Assembly (NCBI GenBank): GCA_050945855.1
Contig: JBMNTS010000005.1
Coordinates: 3,069 to 67,068 of the forward strand
DNA from: CAYSNP01 sp050945855
Lineage (GTDB): Bacteria; Bacillota; Clostridia; Christensenellales; DTU072
Reading direction: 5' to 3'
DNA length: 64,000 bases
In this document: piece after piece, positions 26,466 to 35,143 of the stretch
Layout: the number at the start of each line of letters is the position of its first letter
Position numbering within the stretch: position 1 is the stretch's first letter
Position numbers and translations under genes: made by a program
The notes under the pieces: generated by a model
Databases searched by the model: none
Told to the model about the DNA's origin: nothing
The model's input: the letters and a program-made list of their open reading frames with translations, nothing else

Positions 26466-28358
26466 ATGAATACGGTTAAACTTACCGCGGCGGAGGCCGT
26501 AGTACGCTTTTTGGATAACCAGTTTATAGAATACGACGGCGAATTGATTAAATTCGTGGAAGGCTTTTTTACCTTGTTCGGGCACGGCTGCGTGCTGGGG
26601 CTGGGACACGCGCTTGCGCAAAAAAATCACGTGCTTAAAGTGTTTCAGGGCAAAAACGAGCAGGGTATGGCGCACGCGGCGATGTCCTTTGCCAAACAGC
26701 ACAACAGGAAAAAGATTATTGCCTGCACCTCTTCCATAGGACCGGGCGCGGCCAATATGATTACCGCGGCGGCGACGGCAACGGTAAACAATATTCCGCT
26801 GCTGCTTTTCCCCGGCGACACTTTTGCCTCCAGGCAGCCCGACCCCGTGTTGCAGCAATTGGAGCAGCCGCACGATTTGACCCTGACCACCAATGACGCA
26901 TACCGTCCGGTAGTCAGATATTTTGACAGGATAACCCGTCCGGAAACGGTTATGAGCGCGCTTATCAACGCGATGCGCGCTCTTACGGACACCGCGCATG
27001 CCGGAGCGGTGTGCATAGCCTTTCCGCAGGACGTACAAAGCGAGGCGTACGATTACCCCGAGGAGTTTTTTGCCCCCCGAGTGCATAAAACAGGCCGTCC
27101 GCAAGCGGTAAAGGAAGAAATTGAGGAAGCGGCAAGCCTAATCAGATCCGCCAAAAAGCCTCTTATTATCTGCGGCGGCGGCGCGCGGTATTCGGAAGCG
27201 GGCAAGGCGCTTATGGATTTAAGCGAGCAGTGCAATATCCCCATTGCGGAAACGCAGGCGGGCAAAAGCACCCTCCCCGCCTCTTTTCCGCTTAATCTGG
27301 GCGGCATAGGCGTGACGGGCAACCTTGCCGCCAACACCGTAGCCAAAGACGCGGACGTTATAATAGGCGTGGGCACACGCTTTTCGGACTTTACCACCGC
27401 AAGCAAGTTCTTGTACGCCCAGGCCAAAGTCATTTCCGTAAGCGCGGCGGCGTACCACGGCTACAAGCTGGACGCGCTAAAGGTGACGGGCGACGCCCGC
27501 GCGGTGCTGTTGCAGTTGACGGAAAGCCTTAAAGGCTACAAGAGCGGCTACACAGGCGAGATAGCCGCCGCGAAAGCGGAGTGGGAGCGGGAATATGAGC
27601 GGCTTGCCTCTCTGACCTGTAACGACCCGCCCGAAGTCAGCGAAAGGACAGAGGATTGCTTGGAAAAGTTCAGCCTTGCCACGCAAAGCAAACTCTGCCA
27701 GACCACGGCGCTTGCGTGCGTGCGCAAGCATATTCCGGCGGACGCTATTGCGGTAGGCGCATCGGGCAGTCTGCCCGGCTGCATGCAAAGGATGTGGACT
27801 ACGGACGTGCCCTACACCTATAATATGGAATACGGATTTTCCTGTATGGGCTATGAGATAGCGGGCGCGCTGGGCTCCAAATTGGCGGACGGCGCAAAAG
27901 AGGTTTACGCTTTCGCGGGAGACGGCAGTTTTCTTATGCTGCATTCGGAAATGGTTACCGCCCGCCAACTGGGCATAAAAATCAATATTCTGCTGTTCGA
28001 CAACGGCGGATTCGGCTGTATTAACAATCTTCAGATGTCACAGGGCATCGAAAGTCTGGCTACCGAGTTCAGGGATGTCAACAACGATTTTATGTATATT
28101 GATTACGCCGCCGTAGCGCGGGGATACGGTTACACCGCGTATACGGTAAGGGATATCGAAGGCTTGCAGGCCGCGCTGGAAGCCGCCCGCAAAGAGGACA
28201 ACGGGGTGCTGATAGACATCAAGGTGCTGCCCAAGACCATGACGAGGGGTTACGAGAGCTGGTGGAACGTGGGCTGCTGCGAGCTTCCCAAGACCGAGGA
28301 GCAGGAAAAAGCGTTACAGGACAGAAAAAATCATTTAATAAAAGCAAGAAGGTATTAG
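26466..28358 (+). CDS. iolD: 3D-(3,5/4)-trihydroxycyclohexane-1,2-dione hydrolase
   Basis: The 630-residue thiamine-diphosphate enzyme opens the inositol-derived ring to 5-deoxyglucuronate. The acetolactate-synthase-like fold is clear: an N-terminal PYR domain with SSIGPGAANMITAAATAT, a middle domain with ICGGGARYS, and a C-terminal PP domain with GDGSF (Asp486) followed by FDNGGFG, the Mg/ThDP motif. Its length matches IolD (about 640) and exceeds acetolactate synthase (about 560). An AGGAGG site precedes the ATG. It lies 2 bases upstream of iolE. Confidence 0.95.
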   Translation: MNTVKLTAAEAVVRFLDNQFIEYDGELIKFVEGFFTLFGHGCVLGLGHALAQKNHVLKVFQGKNEQGMAHAAMSFAKQHNRKKIIACTSSIGPGAANMITAAATATVNNIPLLLFPGDTFASRQPDPVLQQLEQPHDLTLTTNDAYRPVVRYFDRITRPETVMSALINAMRALTDTAHAGAVCIAFPQDVQSEAYDYPEEFFAPRVHKTGRPQAVKEEIEEAASLIRSAKKPLIICGGGARYSEAGKALMDLSEQCNIPIAETQAGKSTLPASFPLNLGGIGVTGNLAANTVAKDADVIIGVGTRFSDFTTASKFLYAQAKVISVSAAAYHGYKLDALKVTGDARAVLLQLTESLKGYKSGYTGEIAAAKAEWEREYERLASLTCNDPPEVSERTEDCLEKFSLATQSKLCQTTALACVRKHIPADAIAVGASGSLPGCMQRMWTTDVPYTYNMEYGFSCMGYEIAGALGSKLADGAKEVYAFAGDGSFLMLHSEMVTARQLGIKINILLFDNGGFGCINNLQMSQGIESLATEFRDVNNDFMYIDYAAVARGYGYTAYTVRDIEGLQAALEAARKEDNGVLIDIKVLPKTMTRGYESWWNVGCCELPKTEEQEKALQDRKNHLIKARRY

Positions 28359-28360
28359 GT

Positions 28361-29254
28361 ATGACAAAAATCAGATTAGGTATTGCGCCCATAGGCTGGA
28401 CTAATGACGATATGCCCGATTTGGGCGCGGAAATTTCTTTTGAAAGATGTATCGGCGAAATGGCGTCGGCGGGTTACGAGGGCACAGAGATAGGCAACAA
28501 ATATCCCAAAGACCCCGCTTTGCTTAAAACGGAATTGGCGAAAAAAGGGTTGGTAATAGCCAACTGCTGGCACAGCACTTTTATTTTAACCCGTCCTTTT
28601 TCCGAAGTGGAGGAGGATTTCAGGCAAACCTGCCAAAAGCTGAAGGTGCTGGGCGCGCGCGTGGTGGGCGTAAGCGAGCAAAGCTACAGCATTCAGGGTA
28701 CGGACAAAGGCGTTTTTGAGGAAAAATACGTAATGAACGCCGCCGAATGGGACAAGCTTGCGCAAGGGCTTAACGCGCTGGGCGGCATAGCAAAAGAGTA
28801 CGGAATATCGCTTACCTTCCATCATCACATGGGCACTGTGGTGCAGTCGGAAGAGGAAATAGACACCCTTATGGCGGCAACGGATAAGGAGCGGGTATCC
28901 CTGCTTTACGATTCCGGTCACGCCGCTTACGCGGGCGCGGATTACGTAAGGGTAATCAATAAGCATATAGACAGGATAAAACATATTCACCTGAAGGATA
29001 TAAGGAAAGAGGTTATAGACGAGGTAAAAGCCAAAAAACTCTCTTTCCTGCAGGGGGTAAGGATGGGCACCTTTACCGTGCCCGGCGATGGCGCGCTGGA
29101 TTTCGCGCCCATATTCGCCCTTGTAAAGCAGTCGGGATACAGCGGCTGGCTGCTGGTGGAGGCGGAGCAGGACCCCGCGATAGCCCCGCCGCTGGAATAC
29201 GCGAAAAAAGCAAAAGCATATATGGATAATTTAATAAAGAGGTATGATTTATGA
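28361..29254 (+). CDS. iolE: Inosose dehydratase
   Basis: This 297-residue TIM-barrel protein (xylose-isomerase-like) dehydrates 2-keto-myo-inositol. It opens MTKIRLGIAPIGWTNDDMP, which is the IolE signature, and has FHHHMG (His154 onward), LLYDSGHAAYAG and HIHLKDI as metal and substrate segments. I chose the ATG at 28361, two bases after the iolD stop. The frame is open further upstream to 28262, but that lies inside iolD and lacks a homologous N-terminus. The stop overlaps iolG by 4 bases. Confidence 0.95.
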   Translation: MTKIRLGIAPIGWTNDDMPDLGAEISFERCIGEMASAGYEGTEIGNKYPKDPALLKTELAKKGLVIANCWHSTFILTRPFSEVEEDFRQTCQKLKVLGARVVGVSEQSYSIQGTDKGVFEEKYVMNAAEWDKLAQGLNALGGIAKEYGISLTFHHHMGTVVQSEEEIDTLMAATDKERVSLLYDSGHAAYAGADYVRVINKHIDRIKHIHLKDIRKEVIDEVKAKKLSFLQGVRMGTFTVPGDGALDFAPIFALVKQSGYSGWLLVEAEQDPAIAPPLEYAKKAKAYMDNLIKRYDL

Positions 29255-30276
29255 TTAATGTAGCTATCATAGGCGCGGGCAGAATAGGCAAGGTGCATGC
29301 GGAAAGCATTTACACCAGAGTAAAGGGCGCGAAAGTTGTCGCTATCGCCGACCCATTCTTGACCGAGGAAACCGTCTCCTGGGCAAAAGGGCTGGGCATT
29401 GAGCGCTGCGAAAAGGATTACAGGCCGCTGCTTGCGGACAAGAGCATTGAGGCGGTGCTGATTTGCTCTTCCACGGATACGCATTCCGCGATATCCATAG
29501 AGGCGGCAAAGGCGGGCAAGCATATCTTCTGCGAAAAGCCCATTGACCACGACGTGGAAAAAATCAAACAGGTGCAGGCGGCCGTGGAAAGCGCGGGCGT
29601 AAAGTATCAGGTAGGCTTCAACCGCAGGTTCGACCATAATTTTATGGCGGCAAGGCAGGCTGTGGAAAGCGGCAGCATCGGCGAGCTTAATTTATTAAAA
29701 ATCGCCTCCCGCGACCCCGCTCCCCCGCCCGTATCCTATATCAAGGTCAGCGGCGGACTGTTTTTGGATATGGCTATACATGACTTTGATATGGTGCGCT
29801 ATATTTCCGGCTCCGAGGTGGAGGAGGTCTTTGCTTACGGCGCCGTTCTGGTGGACGGGGAAATCGGCAATGCGGGAGACATAGACACCGCGATTATTTC
29901 CATGAGGCTGGAAAACGGTGCGCTGGCCGTTATCGACAACTGCAGACGCTCCGCTTACGGATATGACCAGAGACTGGAAGCGTTCGGCAGTCTGGGGCAG
30001 GCTTCGGTAGGCAACGACACCGCCGCCAATCTGGAAATAGCTTCGGAAAAAGGTATGATTTCCCAAAAACCGCTTTATTTCTTTTTGGAAAGGTACATGG
30101 ACGCTTATGCCAGAGAAATAAAAATGTTTGTGGATTCGCTGACAAACGACACCCCCACGCCCGCGGGCTTAAAGGACGGACTTATGGCGGTGGTAGTGGG
30201 GCTTGCCGCCAAGGAATCCTTGGACAGGCACGCTCCCGTCAAGGTGAAAGAAATATTGCGTAAATATAATTTATAA
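29251..30276 (+). CDS. iolG: Inositol 2-dehydrogenase
   Basis: The 341-residue Gfo/Idh/MocA protein oxidises myo-inositol (and perhaps D-chiro-inositol) to the inosose with NAD, the first step of the pathway. It has the Rossmann motif IIGAGRIGKVHAESI at the start and the EKP motif (Glu95-Lys96-Pro97), followed by GFNRRFDHNF and DMAIHDFDMVRY, both strongly IolG-like. It overlaps iolE by 4 bases (ATGA). Confidence 0.94.
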   Translation: MINVAIIGAGRIGKVHAESIYTRVKGAKVVAIADPFLTEETVSWAKGLGIERCEKDYRPLLADKSIEAVLICSSTDTHSAISIEAAKAGKHIFCEKPIDHDVEKIKQVQAAVESAGVKYQVGFNRRFDHNFMAARQAVESGSIGELNLLKIASRDPAPPPVSYIKVSGGLFLDMAIHDFDMVRYISGSEVEEVFAYGAVLVDGEIGNAGDIDTAIISMRLENGALAVIDNCRRSAYGYDQRLEAFGSLGQASVGNDTAANLEIASEKGMISQKPLYFFLERYMDAYAREIKMFVDSLTNDTPTPAGLKDGLMAVVVGLAAKESLDRHAPVKVKEILRKYNL

Positions 30277-30277
30277 T

Positions 30278-30712
30278 ATGGTTGTTCTTTCCTATGCGGA
30301 AAAGCTTGCGCCCGTCCACGCTAAGACGCATATCAGGCTGCCCTTTATCATAGAGGGGGAGCATAAAAGGTTGCGCATAAACTATTCCTATACTCCCAAA
30401 GCACTGGAGGATAACGGTAAGGCGCTTGCGCTTATCGCCGAGGGTCTGGAGAAGTGCGGAGAGAGCGTTGACAACGCGAAAGACTACCTGCCCGTGGTCA
30501 ATCTTATTACATTGTCTTTGGATTCACCGGCGGGCTACATAGGCGCGGCGCACAGGCATATTAACACGCAGCGGCATATTATCGGCGCGGAGTATTCAGA
30601 CAGAGGCTTTATTAAGACGGAGATTATTCCGGGTGAGTGGAGTATTACCCTTTCCTGCCATTACATAGCGAGCGAAGAAGTATCTGTGGCAATAGAGGTG
30701 GAATGTGAATAA
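30278..30712 (+). CDS. Small conserved-looking protein of the inositol operon
   Basis: The 144-residue soluble protein starts one base after iolG and overlaps the PHP gene by 8 bases, so it is translated with both. It has no signal peptide or membrane segment. The second half (IGAAHRHINTQRHIIGAEYS, then IIPGEWSITLSCHYI) looks like a beta sandwich of the kind found next to or fused with CehA/McbA-type PHP hydrolases. No Shine-Dalgarno is visible, so expression probably depends on ribosomes leaving iolG. Function unknown; an accessory domain of the PHP enzyme is my best guess. Confidence 0.65.
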   Translation: MVVLSYAEKLAPVHAKTHIRLPFIIEGEHKRLRINYSYTPKALEDNGKALALIAEGLEKCGESVDNAKDYLPVVNLITLSLDSPAGYIGAAHRHINTQRHIIGAEYSDRGFIKTEIIPGEWSITLSCHYIASEEVSVAIEVECE

Positions 30713-31652
30713 GTATTTCCCCTACGAATTGCATTGCCACACTACCGCTTCGGACGGCTCCATGAGCGCGGAAAAGCTTATATCCGCCGCGAAGGAAAGG
30801 GGATTTACGGGGATTGCCGTAACCGACCACAATACTTATTCCGCTCTGGATGAGGCGGAAGCGATAGCAAATAAAGCCGGGTTTGTGCTACTGAAAGGCA
30901 TAGAATGGACTACCTTTTGGGGGCATTTGACCGTTTTCGGCGGCGAAGCGTTTGATTGGCGCGCGTTAACTTCGCACAATATCGACGAGGCGCTTGGCAG
31001 GGCAAAAAGGCAGGGCGCGCTTATAAATATCGCTCATCCTTTCCGTTTGGGCGAGCCCGTATGTTCGGGGTGCAGGCTGGAGTATCCCATTAACGATTAC
31101 GAAAATATCGCGGGCTATGAGATTATGAGCGGACCTTATCCTTACATGCAAATATACAACCGCAACGCTATAGCGGCGTATGATAATTTGCTTAAAAAGG
31201 GCTACCGCCTTGCCGCTCTTTACGGATACGACTGGCATTCGCGGGACAGCGAGGTTTGTTACGCCGCCACATACCTGCCCGCGCAAAATCCGGCGGACGC
31301 GCTTGCGGCAATAAAGGCGCAGGACACTTTTGTGTCTGTCGGGCTTAATCTAAGCCTTATGATTGACGGAACACAGACCCCTTTCGGCTCCACAATAATG
31401 GGCGGAGAGCATATTGTCAAAATAACAGTATGGGCGGACAATCCCGCGCTCAGGGATAAGTTCGGGCTTGTTCCCAAAGAGATTAGCCTAAAGGGCAACG
31501 CAAGGGAATATACCGTCTGCGCGGATTGCGGGATAATTAAGGCGGAGATGGAAGAGGGTTATTTCAGAGTGGAAGTGCGGGGAGATATAGCGGATTGCGC
31601 GGACGCGCTGATGCTTTCCTCAAGCCCCGTTTATGTTAAAGGAGGCAGATAA
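30705..31652 (+). CDS. PHP-domain metallophosphoesterase (CehA/McbA-like)
   Basis: The 315-residue protein shows the PHP metal motifs: ELHCHTTASDGS (His10, His12, Asp17), AVTDHNT (Asp41, His42), NIAHPFR, and a late YDWHSRDSE. Enzymes of this group hydrolyse phosphate monoesters or diesters with two or three metals. The C-terminal 80 residues look like a beta-rich extra domain. Start is GTG at 30705, inside the end of the previous gene, after AGAGGTGG. It ends one base before the glycerophosphodiesterase-like gene. In this operon it may dephosphorylate an inositol phosphate. Confidence 0.85.
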   Translation: MNKYFPYELHCHTTASDGSMSAEKLISAAKERGFTGIAVTDHNTYSALDEAEAIANKAGFVLLKGIEWTTFWGHLTVFGGEAFDWRALTSHNIDEALGRAKRQGALINIAHPFRLGEPVCSGCRLEYPINDYENIAGYEIMSGPYPYMQIYNRNAIAAYDNLLKKGYRLAALYGYDWHSRDSEVCYAATYLPAQNPADALAAIKAQDTFVSVGLNLSLMIDGTQTPFGSTIMGGEHIVKITVWADNPALRDKFGLVPKEISLKGNAREYTVCADCGIIKAEMEEGYFRVEVRGDIADCADALMLSSSPVYVKGGR

Positions 31653-32288
31653 ATGCTTATTACCGCTCATGGCGGCGCGCTTAATACGGGACGCAACACG
31701 CCGAAATTCTTCCAGACGATAAAAGGCTACGAGGTGGACGTCATAGAGGTGGATATATACCGGGCAGCGGGAACTCTTTATATTTCCCACATGCCTAAGC
31801 TGTTTTACAAAAGAGCGCTTACGCTGGCTTATGTATTTGATTATCTCAAGGATACTAACTTTAAGGTCAATTGCGACGTCAAAATGAACGCTCTTGTCGC
31901 CCCCGTGACCGAACTTGCGCAAAAGCATAACGTCGCAGACAGGCTGATTTTTACGGGCGCGGTAAGCCGCAAGGACATAGCGGCCGCCACCGCCGGCGAC
32001 ATTTACCTTAACGCTGCTTTTTTTCTGCCCATGAGGATAAATACGGAGAATCTGGAGAGGGTAAAGCAAATTATTGACCGGTTGAACAGCGGACATGTCA
32101 AAGGGCTTAACCTCAATTACAAAAAAATTGACGACGCCTTTCTGGATAAGGCAAAAGAACTTGGCATCCCCTTATCCTTATATACAGTGGATGAGGAGGC
32201 AAGGCTTGCCGGGTTGTTAAAGAGGGAAGAGCTTGCCAATATTACCACCAATATTGTGGACGCGGCGATAAAATCTCGGGAAAAATAA
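31653..32288 (+). CDS. Glycerophosphodiester phosphodiesterase-like protein
   Basis: This 211-residue TIM-barrel protein is short for the GDPD family (usually 240-300). It keeps the key residues: His6 in AHGGAL, Glu32 and Asp34 in IEVDIYRAAG, and His46 in LYISHMPK, which match the H...E-x-D...H pattern of GDPDs; SLYTVDEE near the end also fits. The usual second Arg of HRG is Gly here, and PENT is replaced by GRNTP, so activity may differ from standard enzymes. The ATG follows AAAGGAGG and is adjacent to the PHP stop. It is the last gene of the inositol operon; glycerophosphoinositol is an attractive substrate, by inference. Confidence 0.75.
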   Translation: MLITAHGGALNTGRNTPKFFQTIKGYEVDVIEVDIYRAAGTLYISHMPKLFYKRALTLAYVFDYLKDTNFKVNCDVKMNALVAPVTELAQKHNVADRLIFTGAVSRKDIAAATAGDIYLNAAFFLPMRINTENLERVKQIIDRLNSGHVKGLNLNYKKIDDAFLDKAKELGIPLSLYTVDEEARLAGLLKREELANITTNIVDAAIKSREK

Positions 32289-32448
32289 AGTCGGCGCGTA
32301 TTTCTTCACGAAAATCAATGTAAAAAAATTTAATTTTGCGCCTAGAGTGCCTTTTATTTGCTTGTGTATCGGCAATAAAGTGATGTATAATTTAACAGTT
32401 GATTACCGTTTTTACAGTTTAAAGCATAGATATTTATACAAAGAGGTA

Positions 32449-32454
32449 TATAAT
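32449..32454 (+). promoter_or_regulatory. Candidate -10 box for a leaderless gdhA mRNA
   Basis: TATAAT ends 6 bases before the ATG at 32461. The -35 position is a poor match. An alternative pair, TTTACA (32411-32416) with TATACA (32435-32440), would give a leader of about 14 bases, also without a Shine-Dalgarno. Confidence 0.4.
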
Positions 32455-32460
32455 AATTTT

Positions 32461-33708
32461 ATGAGCAAGTACAACCCGTTTGAGCAATTTCAGGCAAATT
32501 TGGATATGGCGGCCGAGGCGTTGGATTACAGCAGAAAGGATTATGAAACTTTCCGTTATCCAGAGCGTGAGTTAACCGTTTATGTTCCGGTGGAGATGGA
32601 TGACGGCTCCATAAAGGTTTTTAAAGGATACAGGGTGCAGCATTCCACGGTCAGAGGGCCGGGAAAGGGCGGCATAAGATTTCATCAGGACACGGACCTG
32701 GAAGAAGTCAAGGCGCTGGCGGGTTGGATGAGCTTAAAATGCGCGGTTGCCAACATACCTTACGGCGGCGCGAAAGGGGGAATATGCGTTGACCCCTTCA
32801 AATTGTCCAAAGGAGAGCTGGAGCGGCTTACCCGCAGATATACTTCCATGATAGCGCCCATAATAGGGCCGCATAACGATATCCCCGCCCCCGACGTCAA
32901 CACCAATGACCAGATAATGGCGTGGATGATGGATACCTATTCCATGCTTGCGGGATGCACCACGCCCGGCGTGGTTACGGGCAAGCCTTTGGCGATAGGC
33001 GGCTCATTGGGCAGAAAGGAAGCTACGGGCAGAGGGGTAATGTTCATTACCAAAGCGGTAGCGGAAAAATTGGGTATTAAGATGCAAGGCCTTCGCGTTA
33101 TAGTGCAGGGCTTCGGAAACGTCGGCTCCACAACGGCGGCGTTTCTTGCAGAGCAAGGCGCAAAAATCGTGGGCATAAGCGATATTAGCACCGCTATTTA
33201 CAATGAGGACGGCATTGACATACCCGAAGTGCTGCGCCAGAAAGGGAACGGATTGCTAGACAAAGTAACCGTGCCCGGGGAGAGAATACCCCTTAATAAA
33301 ATACTTACGGCGGACTGCGACGTACTTATCCCCGCCGCGCTGGAAAACCAGATAGTGGAAAGCAACGCGCGCGACATTAAAGCTAAGATTATCGTGGAAG
33401 CCGCAAACGGTCCCACATCAGTGGAAGCGGACAAGATTTTGGCGGAAAGAGGCATTATCGTTATACCCGATATCCTCGCCAACGCGGGCGGCGTGGTGGT
33501 AAGCTATTTTGAATGGGTGCAAAACCTGCAATCCTTAATGTGGGAAGAAGCGGAAGTAAACCAAAGAATGAAAAAGCTGCTCATTACCGCGTTGTATAAA
33601 ATCATTGGCATTGTGGAGGGCAAAGGCGTATCCTACCGCAAGGCGGCGTATATGATAGCCTTGGAGGCGCTTTGCTCCAGCATGAAAGTAAGAGGTATTT
33701 TTCCTTAA
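32461..33708 (+). CDS. gdhA: Glutamate dehydrogenase
   Basis: The 415-residue enzyme interconverts glutamate with 2-oxoglutarate and ammonia. GPGKGGIRFH (Lys69), WMSLKCA (Lys93) and YGGAKGG (Lys105, catalytic) are the family signatures; GFGNVGS is the NAD(P)-binding loop. Length and sequence resemble the RocG/GudB type, usually NAD-linked. The frame is open upstream to 32347, but the homologous N-terminus begins at the ATG at 32461. A TATAAT at 32449-32454 lies 6 bases before that ATG, and no Shine-Dalgarno fits, so the mRNA may be leaderless. A terminator follows at 33738. Confidence 0.95.
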   Translation: MSKYNPFEQFQANLDMAAEALDYSRKDYETFRYPERELTVYVPVEMDDGSIKVFKGYRVQHSTVRGPGKGGIRFHQDTDLEEVKALAGWMSLKCAVANIPYGGAKGGICVDPFKLSKGELERLTRRYTSMIAPIIGPHNDIPAPDVNTNDQIMAWMMDTYSMLAGCTTPGVVTGKPLAIGGSLGRKEATGRGVMFITKAVAEKLGIKMQGLRVIVQGFGNVGSTTAAFLAEQGAKIVGISDISTAIYNEDGIDIPEVLRQKGNGLLDKVTVPGERIPLNKILTADCDVLIPAALENQIVESNARDIKAKIIVEAANGPTSVEADKILAERGIIVIPDILANAGGVVVSYFEWVQNLQSLMWEEAEVNQRMKKLLITALYKIIGIVEGKGVSYRKAAYMIALEALCSSMKVRGIFP

Positions 33709-33737
33709 TCAGGTGAAAAATATATCAATCGAAAGGG

Positions 33738-33771
33738 CGCCTTCTTATTGAGTAATAGGGGGGCGTTTTTT
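33738..33771 (+). terminator. gdhA terminator
   Basis: CGCCTTCTTATT pairs with AATAGGGGGGCG (some G-T pairs) around GAGT and is followed by six T (33766-33771). Confidence 0.75.
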
Positions 33772-33773
33772 CG

Positions 33774-33859
33774 TGTGTCCTGCGGACACATGATGTACTC
33801 ACCGGCGGGAGCATGATGTACAAGGCTACGCCTTGCATGATGTGTAAAGACTGCGTCTT
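33774..33859. repeat. Hairpin chain B1 (four hairpins, CATGATGTAC spacers)
   Basis: Four hairpins with unrelated stems follow the gdhA terminator: TGTGTCC/GGACACA (33774-33790), CTC(A)CC/GGGAG (33798-33811), CAAGGC/GCCTTG (33821-33835) and AAGAC/GTCTT (33847-33859). Loops are three bases (TGC, GGC, TAC, TGC). The spacers are nearly constant: ATGATGTAC, CATGATGTAC, CATGATGTGT. The chain lies between convergent gdhA and the nucleoside hydrolase. Confidence 0.75.
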
Positions 33860-33900
33860 GACATTATAAGTGACGTGTAACAGCTCCCTTTTAGCTTTTA

Positions 33901-34935
33901 TCATCGCGGAGCGGCTACGACCTCGTTTATTCTGTCCCTGTAAAAATCATCCGGTTTCTGTTTAACCACATAGCAATGTGTGCCGGCGGCATCCTCCTCA
34001 AATTCGTTTCTGCCGTTGGAAAACACCACTACCCTGCCCGCTACTTTTGAAAAGCCCGCCTCTTCGGGAGAGCCGATAACCGCTAAATAAGCTGTCATAG
34101 GGTCCCATGAACTTCTGCCCCCTATTGCGAATTGAGCACGCAAACAGCGATAGAGCAAATCGTCGGCACCCAGCTCGCGGCGGATGGTGCCCCCTGTTTT
34201 CACGTCCTTTCCGCATTCAAAACCCAAAAACACGATAGGTGTAACCCAACGCTCGCATATAGTAATTGCTGATTGAACGGACAAGGGCTTGTGTCGGATA
34301 TTGTATTCCCGCCCTTGGGGGAATTCTCCCGCCATAGCCCACAGCGTACCCACCCGCTCACGCACCAGTTCGCTGCCGGTGAGCGGCGAATACTCATCGG
34401 GAGGGCTGTCCAACAACCGCGCCAGACTATTCATAAATCCCACGGAAATTATGTCGGCTTTCACTCCTTCGGGCAAGCCGGCCAAGGTCTTGCGGTAAAA
34501 TAATACGCTGTCCGTGTATTCGGAGGAAGTCCGGTAAATACTGCCTCCGCCGTGCCGGATAGCGGCACCGTGATAGGCGGAGGTGATTGCGTACCGTGTC
34601 GCCCGGCAGTCTACGGCAATGGGCAGACGAATGCCCTCGTTTGCGACAAAACTGTCCAAAGCCGGGCCGGACGTTTTGATGGGCGCGTTAATATTTACGC
34701 CCAACAGCGTTATCTCTCCCGCCAAATGCTTGCGTACCAGATACCTGACCGCCACCGCGTCGTCCACGTCCGCAAGCCAGTCCGTATCCAGAATAAAACA
34801 GCGATTTGTCCCGGAGACAACAATCTCCTCCGGCTGTTGGTTGACGATAGTCACTTTGGCGCAACCGGTAAGCAAGCACGCCAAGCAGATTATCTGCGTC
34901 AACAACAGCGCAATTTTAAATGAATTTTTTCTCAT
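33901..34935 (-). CDS. Nucleoside hydrolase-like lipoprotein
   Basis: The 344-residue protein has a lipoprotein signal ending in LLTGC (Cys25) and then a nucleoside hydrolase (IUNH) fold with DTDWLADVDDA (50-60), whose aspartates bind calcium and the ribose. It would split ribonucleosides into base and ribose outside the cell, or hydrolyse a related glycoside. I start it at the ATG at 34935, after a strong GGAGGG site; the frame extends to 34956 without support. Transcribed alone; chain B1 lies beyond its stop. Confidence 0.82.
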   Translation of the reverse strand: MRKNSFKIALLLTQIICLACLLTGCAKVTIVNQQPEEIVVSGTNRCFILDTDWLADVDDAVAVRYLVRKHLAGEITLLGVNINAPIKTSGPALDSFVANEGIRLPIAVDCRATRYAITSAYHGAAIRHGGGSIYRTSSEYTDSVLFYRKTLAGLPEGVKADIISVGFMNSLARLLDSPPDEYSPLTGSELVRERVGTLWAMAGEFPQGREYNIRHKPLSVQSAITICERWVTPIVFLGFECGKDVKTGGTIRRELGADDLLYRCLRAQFAIGGRSSWDPMTAYLAVIGSPEEAGFSKVAGRVVVFSNGRNEFEEDAAGTHCYVVKQKPDDFYRDRINEVVAAPR

Positions 34936-35083
34936 AGCGACCCTCCCGAATACCAATCAACAGCTTGGTCAGGCTTTACTTTCTTATTCTATCATATTTC
35001 CGGTATTTCAAAGCCGTTTGACTGATTTTTTATCTCTTGCGGCGATTAGACCGTGAATCTGACAGACAAATGGCGCATTGGCG

Positions 35084-35110
35084 CAAAAAAAGCCGCGTCG
35101 GAGCGGCTTT
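35084..35110 (-). terminator. Terminator of the rsmG-parB-ligase operon
   Basis: AAAGCCGC and GCGGCTTT (35089-35110) form an 8-base-pair stem. Read on the minus strand it is followed by a run of seven T (complement of 35085-35091). Confidence 0.8.
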
Positions 35111-35143
35111 GAAAAATACAATAGGATTATTGCGTTTTTTTAA

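Noticed and set aside
25779..27104. A 441-codon minus-strand frame opposite iolB and iolD
   Set aside because: It runs antisense to two well-conserved enzymes and has a composition typical of shadow frames (many Arg, Gly, His).
28262..28360. Upstream extension of iolE to 28262
   Set aside because: The stretch lies within iolD and the homologous IolE N-terminus begins at the ATG at 28361.
32347..32460. Upstream extension of glutamate dehydrogenase
   Set aside because: The extra 38 residues do not resemble the family, and the promoter-like elements lie inside this stretch.
33774..33859. CRISPR array
   Set aside because: The near-constant unit is only 8-10 bases, and the intervening segments are short palindromes, not unique spacers of about 30 bases.
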